Assembly: GCF_000266885.1 (NCBI RefSeq)
Contig: NC_018020.1
Location: 2,790,001-2,854,000, forward strand
From: Turneriella parva DSM 21527
GTDB lineage: Bacteria > Spirochaetota > Leptospiria > Turneriellales > Turneriellaceae
Direction of reading: 5' to 3'
Length of the DNA: 64,000 nucleotides
Below the pieces are notes generated by a model, which saw only the letters and a list, made by a program, of their open reading frames with translations, did not search any database and was not told the DNA's origin. Below, in pieces: positions 35,548 through 43,715 of this stretch (its first letter is position 1; each line of letters begins with the position of its first letter). A program made the position numbers and the translations under genes.

Positions 35548-37077
35548 ATGGAAATATTGCAGTGGATTTCAGAACATCCGGTAAAAACCGTGTTCAGCGC
35601 TCTCGGTGTGTTTCTTCTTCTCGTGGCGATTAAAGATGTGACGCAAAAAAAGCGCACGATACAGCATAACTTTCCGGTAGTGGGTCGTCTGCGCTATATG
35701 CTCGAAGTGATCGGGCCCGAGCTTCGGCAATATTGGGTTGCCAATGATAAAGAAGAGATGCCGTTCAACCGTGCCGAACGGCGCTGGGTATATGCGACCT
35801 CAAAAGGGCAGAACAGCAACTTTGGTTTCGGTACCACCGAACAGCTTTACGAAGCGGGTTACCCGATTATCAAGCATGCGGTGTTCCCTTTCCCTGAATC
35901 CAAGGCGGTGATTATCCATGACGACCCGTCGGCGATACCCTGCCTCAAGGTCATTGGTGAGTCGCACAAACGCCCCAAGGCATGGCGGCCCCCCTCGATC
36001 GTGAATATTTCAGCGATGTCCTTTGGTTCGCTGGGCGACCATGCAGTGCGCGCTCTCAACCAGGGGGCAAAACTGGCGCATTGCTGGCACAACACCGGCG
36101 AAGGGGGATTCTCCCCTTACCACACGAGCGGCGCCGATGTCGTCTGGCAGATTGGTACTGGTTATTTTGGCGCCCGCGACGAGCACGGCTTTCGACTAGA
36201 GAAAGTGGTTGAGAAAGTCGACCAGAACCCGCAGATACGCATGATCGAAATTAAACTCTCGCAGGGCGCAAAGCCAGGCAAGGGCGGTATATTGCCGGGC
36301 ACAAAAGTGACTGCAGAGATCGCCGCGATTCGCGGGGTTGCAAAAGGCAAAGACTGTATATCTCCCAACTTTCATTCTGAATTTTCGACGGTCGATGAAA
36401 TGATTCGTTTCGTCGAACGCATTGCAGCGGCGACGGGCCTGCCCGTAGGCATCAAAAGCGCGATCGGCGAACTTGATTTCTGGCAAGAGCTCGCGCAGCG
36501 CATGAAGCAGACGAAAAAAGGGCCTGACTACATCGTCATCGATGGTGGCGAGGGGGGCACCGGTGCCGCACCGCTCACTTTTGCCGACCACGTGGCTCTG
36601 CCATTTAAGACAGGGTTTGCGCGCGTATACCAGATTTTTCAGAAGCAGAAAATTTCTGAGCGCATCGGTTTCATCGGCTCGGGCAAACTGGGTTTTCCCG
36701 ACCGTGCGGTGGTTGCGCTCGCGATGGGCTGCGACCTCATCAACGTCGCCCGCGAGGCGATGATGTCGATCGGCTGCATTCAGGCACAGAAGTGCCATGA
36801 TGGCCATTGCCCTGCGGGAGTCGCGACGCAGAACTGGTGGCTACAGCGGGGCCTCGATGTCGACGATAAGACGAACCGCGCAGCTCGCTATATCAAGGGT
36901 TTCAGAAAAGAATTATTGTCGCTTGCCCACGCGGCGGGCTACGAGCACCCCAGCCAGTTTACGGGTGAAGATATTGAAATCAGCTCAGGCCTTAACCGCT
37001 TCAAGACCCTGACCGAGGTGCTTGAGTACAGGCGCGACAAGGTCGTCTTTCCGGGAATGGCGAAGCTGGTGGCGTAA
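35548..37077 (+). CDS. FMN-binding glutamate synthase-like protein
   Basis: A 509-residue protein with one N-terminal membrane segment (about 12-30) and a glutamate synthase FMN/3Fe-4S domain. Blocks include SIVNISAMSFGSLG, HNTGEGGFSPYH, KLSQGAKPGKGG, YIVIDGGEGGTGAAP, GSGKLGFPDRAVVALAMGCD, and the iron-sulfur ligands CIQAQKCHDGHCPAGVATQ. There is no amidotransferase domain. Membrane-anchored forms like this one are widespread; the acceptor and true reaction are not known. The ATG at 35548 is preferred to a TTG 48 nt upstream. Confidence 0.88.
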   Translation: MEILQWISEHPVKTVFSALGVFLLLVAIKDVTQKKRTIQHNFPVVGRLRYMLEVIGPELRQYWVANDKEEMPFNRAERRWVYATSKGQNSNFGFGTTEQLYEAGYPIIKHAVFPFPESKAVIIHDDPSAIPCLKVIGESHKRPKAWRPPSIVNISAMSFGSLGDHAVRALNQGAKLAHCWHNTGEGGFSPYHTSGADVVWQIGTGYFGARDEHGFRLEKVVEKVDQNPQIRMIEIKLSQGAKPGKGGILPGTKVTAEIAAIRGVAKGKDCISPNFHSEFSTVDEMIRFVERIAAATGLPVGIKSAIGELDFWQELAQRMKQTKKGPDYIVIDGGEGGTGAAPLTFADHVALPFKTGFARVYQIFQKQKISERIGFIGSGKLGFPDRAVVALAMGCDLINVAREAMMSIGCIQAQKCHDGHCPAGVATQNWWLQRGLDVDDKTNRAARYIKGFRKELLSLAHAAGYEHPSQFTGEDIEISSGLNRFKTLTEVLEYRRDKVVFPGMAKLVA

Positions 37078-37090
37078 GAAATTTACTGGC

Positions 37091-37141
37091 GTAGAGGCGC
37101 GCTTAAAGCGCGTCCCCCATATAACCCGAGCGTGTCTCTAC
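37091..37141. repeat. Palindromic element between convergent genes
   Basis: GCGCGCTT (37097-37104) and AAGCGCGT (37106-37113) form a hairpin with a single-base centre, and GTAGAG (37091-37096) is complementary to CTCTAC (37136-37141), which overlaps the prmA stop. It lies between the FMN protein gene and prmA, so it may end both transcripts. The form resembles GTAGAG..CTCTAC palindromes that I recall as intergenic repeats in other bacteria; not checked. Confidence 0.5.
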
Positions 37142-38055
37142 AGACTATTCTGACAGAAATAAATCTGCCAGTCTTCTTTCGTGCGGATTTCGAATGAGCC
37201 TGGGGCAATCGTTTTCAGAAAGGCGGTGAACGACTCTTCTTGTGCCGAAGGTATTCCCGAAAGGGCCCATGCACGGCAGTTCGCGAGGGCAAATTTCAGA
37301 TCTGCGGCATTCGCTTCGAAAATATTCGGCAGAATGTTTGCCAGAAACACCGTGTTCGCCCGGTCGATGGTACGCTCGTGTAACGTCGAAAAATCACCTA
37401 CGGCGAATTCACATGCAAACGCCGCACCGTGGCGCTCTTCGTTGAGGGTCTTGTTGGCCGCGGCGGATTCGACTGCCAGCGTCTCGACGTCGACGCCCCA
37501 CGCAGAGGCAGCCCCCCAGAGCATAGCGGCAATCGCCAGAATACCCGAGCCGCTGCCAATATCGATCACGGTGTCGCTCGGCCTTATGGTCTTTTCAATA
37601 AATTCGACCATGAGTTGCGTCGTGGCATGTTTACCCGTGCCGAACGCCATGCCGGGCACCAGCCAGAGTTTTTTGAAACCGGGGCCGATATCGGCATTTT
37701 CTGCATCCCAAGGCGGCACGAGCGCCGTTTTTTGCGTCAGCGCGAAAGCGCGAAATGACTTCTCGAATTCTTTCAGGTAGTCGGCGTACTGTACCTGAGA
37801 GATTTTGAACTCGAGGTCGGCGAAACCCAGGGTCGCGAGTGCCATCGGTGCGAAAGCCCGTGCGGGAAAATTTTCGGCAAAGAAAAAGAAAAGCTGCGTG
37901 TTGTCTTCTATCAGGTTCGAGGTGCGGCCTTCTTCATAGAGCAATTCAAAAGTGCTCTGCGCGCCCGATTTCAGAAAAAATTCTTCAATTTCTGCGGCAT
38001 GCTCTTTCGGCGCGTTGATTTCGATCTGCCAGAAGACAGCAGTGATATAGCTCAC
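37138..38055 (-). CDS. prmA: Ribosomal protein L11 methyltransferase
   Basis: SAM-dependent methyltransferase acting on L11. The 305 residues have an N-terminal substrate domain (about 1-100) and a Rossmann methyltransferase domain: FGTGKHATTQLMVEFIE, DTVIDIGSGSGILAIAAMLWGA, GVDVETLAVESAAAN, and FLANILPNIF, which replaces the typical NI(L)A motif IV. It overlaps the hemB stop by 4 nt (ATGA). Confidence 0.92.
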   Translation of the reverse strand: MSYITAVFWQIEINAPKEHAAEIEEFFLKSGAQSTFELLYEEGRTSNLIEDNTQLFFFFAENFPARAFAPMALATLGFADLEFKISQVQYADYLKEFEKSFRAFALTQKTALVPPWDAENADIGPGFKKLWLVPGMAFGTGKHATTQLMVEFIEKTIRPSDTVIDIGSGSGILAIAAMLWGAASAWGVDVETLAVESAAANKTLNEERHGAAFACEFAVGDFSTLHERTIDRANTVFLANILPNIFEANAADLKFALANCRAWALSGIPSAQEESFTAFLKTIAPGSFEIRTKEDWQIYFCQNSL

Positions 38056-39056
38056 GAGATAGCCGCCCTGTGGGCGGCGAACTCGTGAGCGAAATAGCTT
38101 ATCACTGCATCGGCGCCGGCGCGAAAAAACCCGAGCAGCATCTCGTCACGGGCCTTATCGCCGTCGAGCCAGCCTTTCTCGGCGGCAGCTTTGACCATTG
38201 CGTATTCGCCGCTGACGTTGTAGCACACGACGGGCAAATCGGTAGCTTCTTTTACCCGGTGAATAATATCCAGATACGCCAATGCAGGCTTGACCATTAA
38301 GAAATCTGCACCTTCGGCCGCATCGAGGCGCGCTTCGCGCAGTGCCTCTGCCGCGTTCGCAGGGTCCATCTGGTAGGTTTTTTTGTCGCCAAACTTGGGG
38401 GCAGACGCGAGAGCATCACGAAACGGGCCGTAGAAGGCGCTCGCGTACTTGGCGGTATAAGACATGATGCCGGTTTCGGTGAAGCCTGCGGTATCGAGGG
38501 CTTCACGCAGAAAACCCACGCGGCCATCCATCATGTCTGAGGGGCCAATGATATCGATGCCGGCTTCGGCCTGGGCGAGCGACATTTTTCCCAGAACTTC
38601 GAGTGTTTCATCGTTCAGAATTTTACCGTCGCGCACGATGCCGTCATGGCCATCGCTGCTGTAAGGGTCGAGCGCGACGTCAGAAATGAGAACCGCTTCG
38701 GGAAAACGCTGCTTTATCGCGCGAATTACGCGCAGATAAAAACAATCGCTGCGGTATGAATATGACGCATGCTTGTCTTTGAGCGCATCATCAACCGCGG
38801 GAAACAGAATAAAGCTGCAAATACCGAGGCCCAGCGATTTTTCAATGTGGCTGAGCGCCTTGTCTTCGCTGAGGCGGTTGATGCCGGGCATTGAGCTGAT
38901 GGGTTCGGCTCTGGAATTTCCGTCGATGAGAAAAAGCGGTTCGATTAGTTTGTCGACGCGGACAAAATTCTCACGGGCGAGGGCGCGAATGCCTGCTGTG
39001 TTTCTGTTGCGCCGTGGCCTTTCATTCAGGTACGTGCGTCGCGGCCGGGTGTCCAT
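38052..39056 (-). CDS. hemB: Porphobilinogen synthase (delta-aminolevulinate dehydratase)
   Basis: Condenses two 5-aminolevulinates to porphobilinogen in haem synthesis. The 334 residues start with RRTYLNERPRRNR and have the two Schiff-base lysines (in MVKPALAYLD and the SYTAKYASAFYGPFRDA block). The metal region reads DVALDPYSSDGHDG: the three Cys of Zn-type enzymes are absent, so this is the Asp-rich, Mg/K-dependent type. The start is 1 codon after a 4-nt gap from the M23 peptidase gene on the same strand. prmA overlaps its end. Confidence 0.95.
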   Translation of the reverse strand: MDTRPRRTYLNERPRRNRNTAGIRALARENFVRVDKLIEPLFLIDGNSRAEPISSMPGINRLSEDKALSHIEKSLGLGICSFILFPAVDDALKDKHASYSYRSDCFYLRVIRAIKQRFPEAVLISDVALDPYSSDGHDGIVRDGKILNDETLEVLGKMSLAQAEAGIDIIGPSDMMDGRVGFLREALDTAGFTETGIMSYTAKYASAFYGPFRDALASAPKFGDKKTYQMDPANAAEALREARLDAAEGADFLMVKPALAYLDIIHRVKEATDLPVVCYNVSGEYAMVKAAAEKGWLDGDKARDEMLLGFFRAGADAVISYFAHEFAAHRAAIS

Positions 39057-39059
39057 GGG

Positions 39060-39908
39060 CTAAAGTTTTTCGCCGGGTTTGGCAGCAAGTTTGTTGCGCG
39101 TGGCAAGGTCGTTTTCGTATTCGAGTGCCTGCTTCAGGTGCTCTTCATAAGGGAGAAAAAAGAAATGTTCGGGGTCGAGAATGATACCCTGTTGCGTGCG
39201 CATTTCAAAGTGCAGGTGGGGGCCGGTTGAACGGCCGGTATTGCCTGAGATACCAACGATCTGGCCCCGCGCGATCTTGTCGCCGGTCTTGACATACGAT
39301 TCGGTCAGGTGGGCATACCAGGCAACCGTGCCGTCGTGGTTCTCGACGAACACACAATGACCATATGCACCCTGATCACCCACGATCATCACCGTGCCTT
39401 CGGTGGCGCCAACGACGATGCTGCCGCGCGCTGCGGCAACGTCAATGCCGCCGTGCAGTTTACCCCAGCGCGAGCCCACGCGGCTCGTGATGCGCAGGCC
39501 CATGACCGGCCAGAGGTACTGGCCCTTCTTGAGTTGCAGGCGCAATCTCTCAACGCCAGATTCTTTAAAGGCTGCGAGCTGCGCAGCAGCGTAGGGCAGA
39601 AAATACAGCCCTGACCGTTTTAGATATTTCTGGTCGTTCGCGAGTTCGTTGATCGAGCGAAAAAGCCCCATGTCGCAGATGCCGTCACGGCAGACTTTCT
39701 TGAGCGCCACATTTGCGCCGCTCGTAATCCACACACCGGCGTAACCCTGGTAGGTCTGAATGAGTTTGTTGTCAATCTGAACTTCGGTGGGTTCGAGCAG
39801 CTGCTGTGCCTTTTCGGCCATAATCTGCCAGCTGCTGTGAGGGTTCGCACCGGCGTGAATTGCAACCGGCAGAAGTAGCGCCGCGATTTGCAGCGCTCGG
39901 TAAAGCAT
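39060..39908 (-). CDS. M23-family (LytM) peptidase, exported
   Basis: A 282-residue protein with a signal peptide (MLYRALQIAALLLPVAIHA) and a C-terminal M23/LytM domain (about 150-245). Zn ligands are in HGGIDVAA and HLHFEM, with GHCVFVENHDGTVAWYAHL between. It is probably a periplasmic peptidoglycan endopeptidase or amidase activator. The middle part (about 30-145) is family-unspecific. The start at 39908 overlaps trigger factor's 3' end by nothing (7-nt gap); an in-frame ATG at 39929 is possible but lengthens the basic N-region and overlaps tig. Confidence 0.85.
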   Translation of the reverse strand: MLYRALQIAALLLPVAIHAGANPHSSWQIMAEKAQQLLEPTEVQIDNKLIQTYQGYAGVWITSGANVALKKVCRDGICDMGLFRSINELANDQKYLKRSGLYFLPYAAAQLAAFKESGVERLRLQLKKGQYLWPVMGLRITSRVGSRWGKLHGGIDVAAARGSIVVGATEGTVMIVGDQGAYGHCVFVENHDGTVAWYAHLTESYVKTGDKIARGQIVGISGNTGRSTGPHLHFEMRTQQGIILDPEHFFFLPYEEHLKQALEYENDLATRNKLAAKPGEKL

Positions 39909-39915
39909 GCTTCTT

Positions 39916-41319
39916 TTAGGCACCTGCATTTTCAGCCGGTGCTGACGCGGCGAGTTGTTCTGACAACTCTTTATACGGCATTTTCTTGCCCTTCTTGACA
40001 ATGCCTTCGTCGTCAAAATAACGAAACAGAAAATCACGGCTAAAGACGGTCAGGTACGACGATACCAGAGACTCCCAGGGAGACTGGCGGTTCTCGCCGG
40101 CTATCATGCTGTCTACGGTCGCATCGAGTTCGGCAAGCAGCGCATCGGTTTTTTCATTCTGGCCTTCGAATGCTGTTATTTCTTCGCGGATATAGCGCTT
40201 AAACGCGCCAATATATGTTTCGTCAGTCTTGTTCTTCTTCTGGTGGTACTTCTCGGCATCGTTGATGAGCTGGCGCATCAAGAGGCCTGGCTTTTCACGG
40301 TCGCCGAGAGCTTTTCTGAGGCCCTCGAGCTGTGGGCCGGTGACTTCGGCTTTGTCCATGTTGCGCTCTTTGAGAAAGTCTTCGAGCTTCTGGTCGACGA
40401 AACTTTCTGACAGAAAGAACTGTGCGCCTTCTTCGAGTGCCTTCAGCGCTTTGTCGGTTTCTGAACGGACCAGCGCGATATTAAAGCGCTTTTCGAGGTC
40501 GGTGCGAACGCGCGCGCGCAGTTCTGCAACTGTTGAAGAACCTTTGAACTTCTCGGCAACAAACGCATCAGTGAGTTCTGGCAGTTTGGGCTTTTGTATC
40601 TTCTTTATGGTCGCGATGATCTCATAACTGCGCGGGGCGCCGTCCTGCTGTGCGGGAATGTCTTTTTTGAGTTTGAACTCCTCACCGACTTTGCCCTTGC
40701 GCTCGGCGATCTGCTGTTCGAGTTCGCGGCTCAGCGTGCCCGACCCGAGATCGAACACGAAGTCTTTGTTCACTTCGCCCGAAGGCGCGTCATCGACCCA
40801 GATCTCAAAGTCGACTGTGAGTTTGTCGTTTTTCTCTGCCGTTGCCGTAGCCGCGTCGCTGTCGGGATATTCAGCGTAGCGCACAAGCCGGTCTTTGATT
40901 TCGGCGTCGATGTCGCTTTCGTCAATATTCGCAAAGTGGCGCGTCATCTGGGCGGCTTTCAGTTTGCCGACCTTGACGTACGGGAAAAGGTCGATTTTCA
41001 CCGCGAACGACAGCTTGTCGCCTTTCTCTTGCACATCTTCGATGCGCACGAGGCGGTAAACGCGCTCTTCAATCTTCTTTTCGACGTCGCCGATGTGCTG
41101 GTCGACGAGGCCAAACAGGGTCTCGAGCCTGATGTCAGAGGCGAACTTTGCTTTGATTAAGTGGGCAGGGGCTTTGCCCTTGCGAAAGCCTTTGATTTCA
41201 GCCTGTGAGCCGATTTTTTTAAGCGCCTGCTCTTCAGCAGGTCTCATTTCTTCTGAGTTTACGGTAATGTCAGCTTTGACGCGGGTTTCAGACTCGCGGC
41301 TGATCGATATAGATGGCAT
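39916..41319 (-). CDS. tig: Trigger factor
   Basis: Ribosome-associated chaperone, 467 residues. The N-terminal ribosome-binding region has the signature GFRKGKAP (about 46-53); the central FKBP-type domain is recognisable around EKNDKLTVDFEIWVDD; the C-terminal helical chaperone arms follow (about 250-440). The acidic/Ala C-terminus ends SAPAENAGA. A GTG at 41346 is an alternative start nine codons up. It is divergent from hydC. Confidence 0.9.
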   Translation of the reverse strand: MPSISISRESETRVKADITVNSEEMRPAEEQALKKIGSQAEIKGFRKGKAPAHLIKAKFASDIRLETLFGLVDQHIGDVEKKIEERVYRLVRIEDVQEKGDKLSFAVKIDLFPYVKVGKLKAAQMTRHFANIDESDIDAEIKDRLVRYAEYPDSDAATATAEKNDKLTVDFEIWVDDAPSGEVNKDFVFDLGSGTLSRELEQQIAERKGKVGEEFKLKKDIPAQQDGAPRSYEIIATIKKIQKPKLPELTDAFVAEKFKGSSTVAELRARVRTDLEKRFNIALVRSETDKALKALEEGAQFFLSESFVDQKLEDFLKERNMDKAEVTGPQLEGLRKALGDREKPGLLMRQLINDAEKYHQKKNKTDETYIGAFKRYIREEITAFEGQNEKTDALLAELDATVDSMIAGENRQSPWESLVSSYLTVFSRDFLFRYFDDEGIVKKGKKMPYKELSEQLAASAPAENAGA

Positions 41320-41424
41320 AACCGGCAACTTGCGATTTTGAGACACCCCGTCAATTAAGGGGCCTTAGTGCCAATCTGCACTATTCGCTTTACTGGATAT
41401 ATTGGTCTTGTATTGAATGCCCCA

Positions 41425-41886
41425 ATGCCGGCGGCAGCGGAAAAGACAATTGCAGAGGTCGCGGCTCTGGTGGAGCATTACACCGATGAACCCGACAACC
41501 TCATTCTGATACTGCACGCGATTCAAGATGCGCACGGTTATGTGCCGCGCGAGTCGGCTCTCGTGCTCTCAGAGAAGCTCGGCATACCGTTGGCGCGAAT
41601 CTACGAGGTTATCACGTTCTACCATTATTTTCGCACGGCGCCGGCGGGGCAGCACAACGTTGTGGTCTGTCATGGCACGAGTTGCTGGCTCGCGGGCAGC
41701 ACAGCGGTGCTCGAAGCTGTGCGCAGACACGCAGCAGCGAACCCGCAGATAACCGTGAGCGAGGTGCGCTGCGTCGGTTGCTGCGCGTTAGCCCCGCTGG
41801 CGTTCGCCGATAAGCGCATCTGCACGCACCTCGACGAAGAAAAAACGCAAAAGATGCTCGCCGAACTTGGCAGGCTGCAGGCATGA
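41425..41886 (+). CDS. hydC: [FeFe]-hydrogenase subunit HydC / NuoE-like 2Fe-2S protein
   Basis: The 153-residue thioredoxin-like ferredoxin of the NuoE family. It carries the N-terminal helical part (IHAIQDAHGYVPRESALVLSE region) and the four Cys ligands: CHGTSC (Cx4C, about 83-88) and CVGCCALAP (Cx3C). It takes part in the NAD side of the hydrogenase as in HydABC. It is the first gene of hydC-hydB-hydA, with a 4-nt overlap to hydB (ATGA). An ATG at 41368 reads in frame, but 41425 gives the usual N-terminus. Confidence 0.9.
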   Translation: MPAAAEKTIAEVAALVEHYTDEPDNLILILHAIQDAHGYVPRESALVLSEKLGIPLARIYEVITFYHYFRTAPAGQHNVVVCHGTSCWLAGSTAVLEAVRRHAAANPQITVSEVRCVGCCALAPLAFADKRICTHLDEEKTQKMLAELGRLQA

Positions 41887-43715
41887 AAGAACCCAGCGGC
41901 CTCATTCGTGTCGCGCTCGATTCAGGCGGCATTGCCGCCGGAGCTGCAGCCGTTTTCGACGAACTTCGCGAGCTCACGGCAAAGTACAGCGAGATCAAAG
42001 TCATAGCGGTAGGCACGCCCGGCATGTGCTACGCCGATGCGCAGGCAGAATTTCTCATTGAGGGCAGGCCGCATCTGCATTTCGGCAGGTTAACCAGGCA
42101 AAACGTCAGGCAGATCTTTGAAGAGTTTGTAGTAAAAGGGCGTATGCCCGCGCCAAATTCGGTGCATGAATATGTGGTGCTGGGCGCGCGCTCGCCGGGG
42201 CATGAATTGCCTCAGGCGGTCGCGAGTATCGTTTGCGCCGACACGCAGCAGCACGGCGATCAAGATCTGGTCGCGCTACTCAAGGCCTGCGTCGGGCCAG
42301 AGACAGAAATTATCGAAGTTGCGGATTTCGGTTTTTACAACCGCGGCTTCGCATTGCAGTTCTTTCCCGGTGGGCTAATGCTCGCCGACCTCGCTCGCGA
42401 TGACATCGCGCACGCGGTCGCAATGGTGCGAAGGGGAGAAATACCCGACGTGGGCACTGTCGTTAAAGAAGCCGCGCAGCTGCGCATTGCCAGCCGCAAT
42501 TGTGGTCTGGTAGACCCTGAAAGTATTGCGGCTTACGAGGCTGCAGGGGGGTACACTGCACTAAAACGGGCTTTACAAATGTCACCGGCAAAAGTCGTGA
42601 ACGAAGTTCTGGCCAGTGGACTGCGCGGTCGCGGTGGCGCAGGTTTTTCAACGGGTAAAAAATGGCAGCTGAGCGCAGCCGAAACGGCTGACGAAAAATA
42701 CGTCATCTGCAACGGCGACGAGGGTGACCCCGGCGCGTTCATGGACCGCAGTCTGCTCGAGGGCGACCCGCACTGCGTGCTCGAAGGTCTCATCATCGCC
42801 GGGCTTGCCACCGGCGCGAACCAGGGTTACTTTTATATTCGCGCAGAATATCCACTGGCGACGGCGCGCGTGCAGAAAGCGATCGATGCAGCTGTTTCAG
42901 CGGGATACCTCGGCAAAAATATTCTCGGCAGCAGCTTCTCGTTCGAAGCGCGCGTGCGCCTCGGTGCCGGCGCCTATGTTTGCGGCGAAGAGACGGCGCT
43001 CATTGCGTCGGTCGAAGGCAAACGCGGCAGTCCGCACCCCCGCCCGCCTTACCCCTCGGTCAGTGGGTTGCACCGAGCGCCGACGACGATCAACAATGTT
43101 GAAACGCTCGCCACCGTGCCCGAAATTTTGGTGCGCGGCGGTGCATGGTATGCTGGCATCGGCGAGGGCAAATCAAAGGGCACGAAACTTTTCGCCGTCT
43201 CTGGTAAAATACGCCGCACGCAGCTCGTCGAGGTACCGCTCGGCACCAGCGTGCGCGAAGTTGTCGAGAACCTCTGCGGCGGCATCGCCACCGGGAAAAA
43301 AATCAAAGCTGTGCAGACCGGGGGGCCCTCGGGCGGTTTTGTCCCTCAGCAGCTGCTCGACACGCCCCTCACATACGAAGACATGTCGGCGCTTGGTTCG
43401 ATCATCGGCTCTGGCGGCATGATCGTGCTCGACGAAGATGTCAACATGGTCGAGCTGATGCGGTTTTATCTCGGTTTCAATACTGACGAATCATGTGGGC
43501 TGTGCGCACCCTGTCGCATAGGGGGATTTCAACTGAAACGGCTTTATGACAAACTGCTCGCACATGACGCATCGCACGACGACCTCGCGCAAATCGAGAA
43601 GATTGCGCACGCGATGCAGAGTGCTTCGCTCTGCGGTTTGGGAAAATCAGCACCGTCACCACTCTTTGCGACACTCAAATACTTTCACCCGGAGTATGAA
43701 GCATGCCTGAAATAG
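41883..43715 (+). CDS. hydB: [FeFe]-hydrogenase subunit HydB / NuoF-like flavoprotein
   Basis: A 610-residue NADH- and FMN-binding subunit. An N-terminal region (about 1-125) resembles the thioredoxin-like ferredoxin of HydB but lacks a clear four-Cys set. The NuoF core begins near residue 235: GLRGRGGAGFSTGKKW, CNGDEGDPGAFMDRSLLEGDP, GAGAYVCGEETALIASVEG, then TGGPSGGFVP, SGGMIVLDED and the 4Fe-4S ligands ESCGLCAPCRIGG with a distal CGLGKSAPSP. The usual C-terminal 2x4Fe-4S ferredoxin of bifurcating HydB is not present. It oxidises or reduces NAD(H) in the hydrogenase complex. The hydA ATG overlaps its 3' end by 13 nt. Confidence 0.9.
   Translation: MKEPSGLIRVALDSGGIAAGAAAVFDELRELTAKYSEIKVIAVGTPGMCYADAQAEFLIEGRPHLHFGRLTRQNVRQIFEEFVVKGRMPAPNSVHEYVVLGARSPGHELPQAVASIVCADTQQHGDQDLVALLKACVGPETEIIEVADFGFYNRGFALQFFPGGLMLADLARDDIAHAVAMVRRGEIPDVGTVVKEAAQLRIASRNCGLVDPESIAAYEAAGGYTALKRALQMSPAKVVNEVLASGLRGRGGAGFSTGKKWQLSAAETADEKYVICNGDEGDPGAFMDRSLLEGDPHCVLEGLIIAGLATGANQGYFYIRAEYPLATARVQKAIDAAVSAGYLGKNILGSSFSFEARVRLGAGAYVCGEETALIASVEGKRGSPHPRPPYPSVSGLHRAPTTINNVETLATVPEILVRGGAWYAGIGEGKSKGTKLFAVSGKIRRTQLVEVPLGTSVREVVENLCGGIATGKKIKAVQTGGPSGGFVPQQLLDTPLTYEDMSALGSIIGSGGMIVLDEDVNMVELMRFYLGFNTDESCGLCAPCRIGGFQLKRLYDKLLAHDASHDDLAQIEKIAHAMQSASLCGLGKSAPSPLFATLKYFHPEYEACLK

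Noticed and set aside
36196-36807. A 203-codon minus-strand frame inside the FMN glutamate synthase-like gene.
   Set aside because: It is the antisense shadow of a strongly conserved protein and has no RBS or family features.
41347-41424. Search for FNR, Rex or other redox operators upstream of hydC.
   Set aside because: No TTGAT-N4-ATCAA or Rex-type palindrome is visible; only weak A+T-rich sequence.
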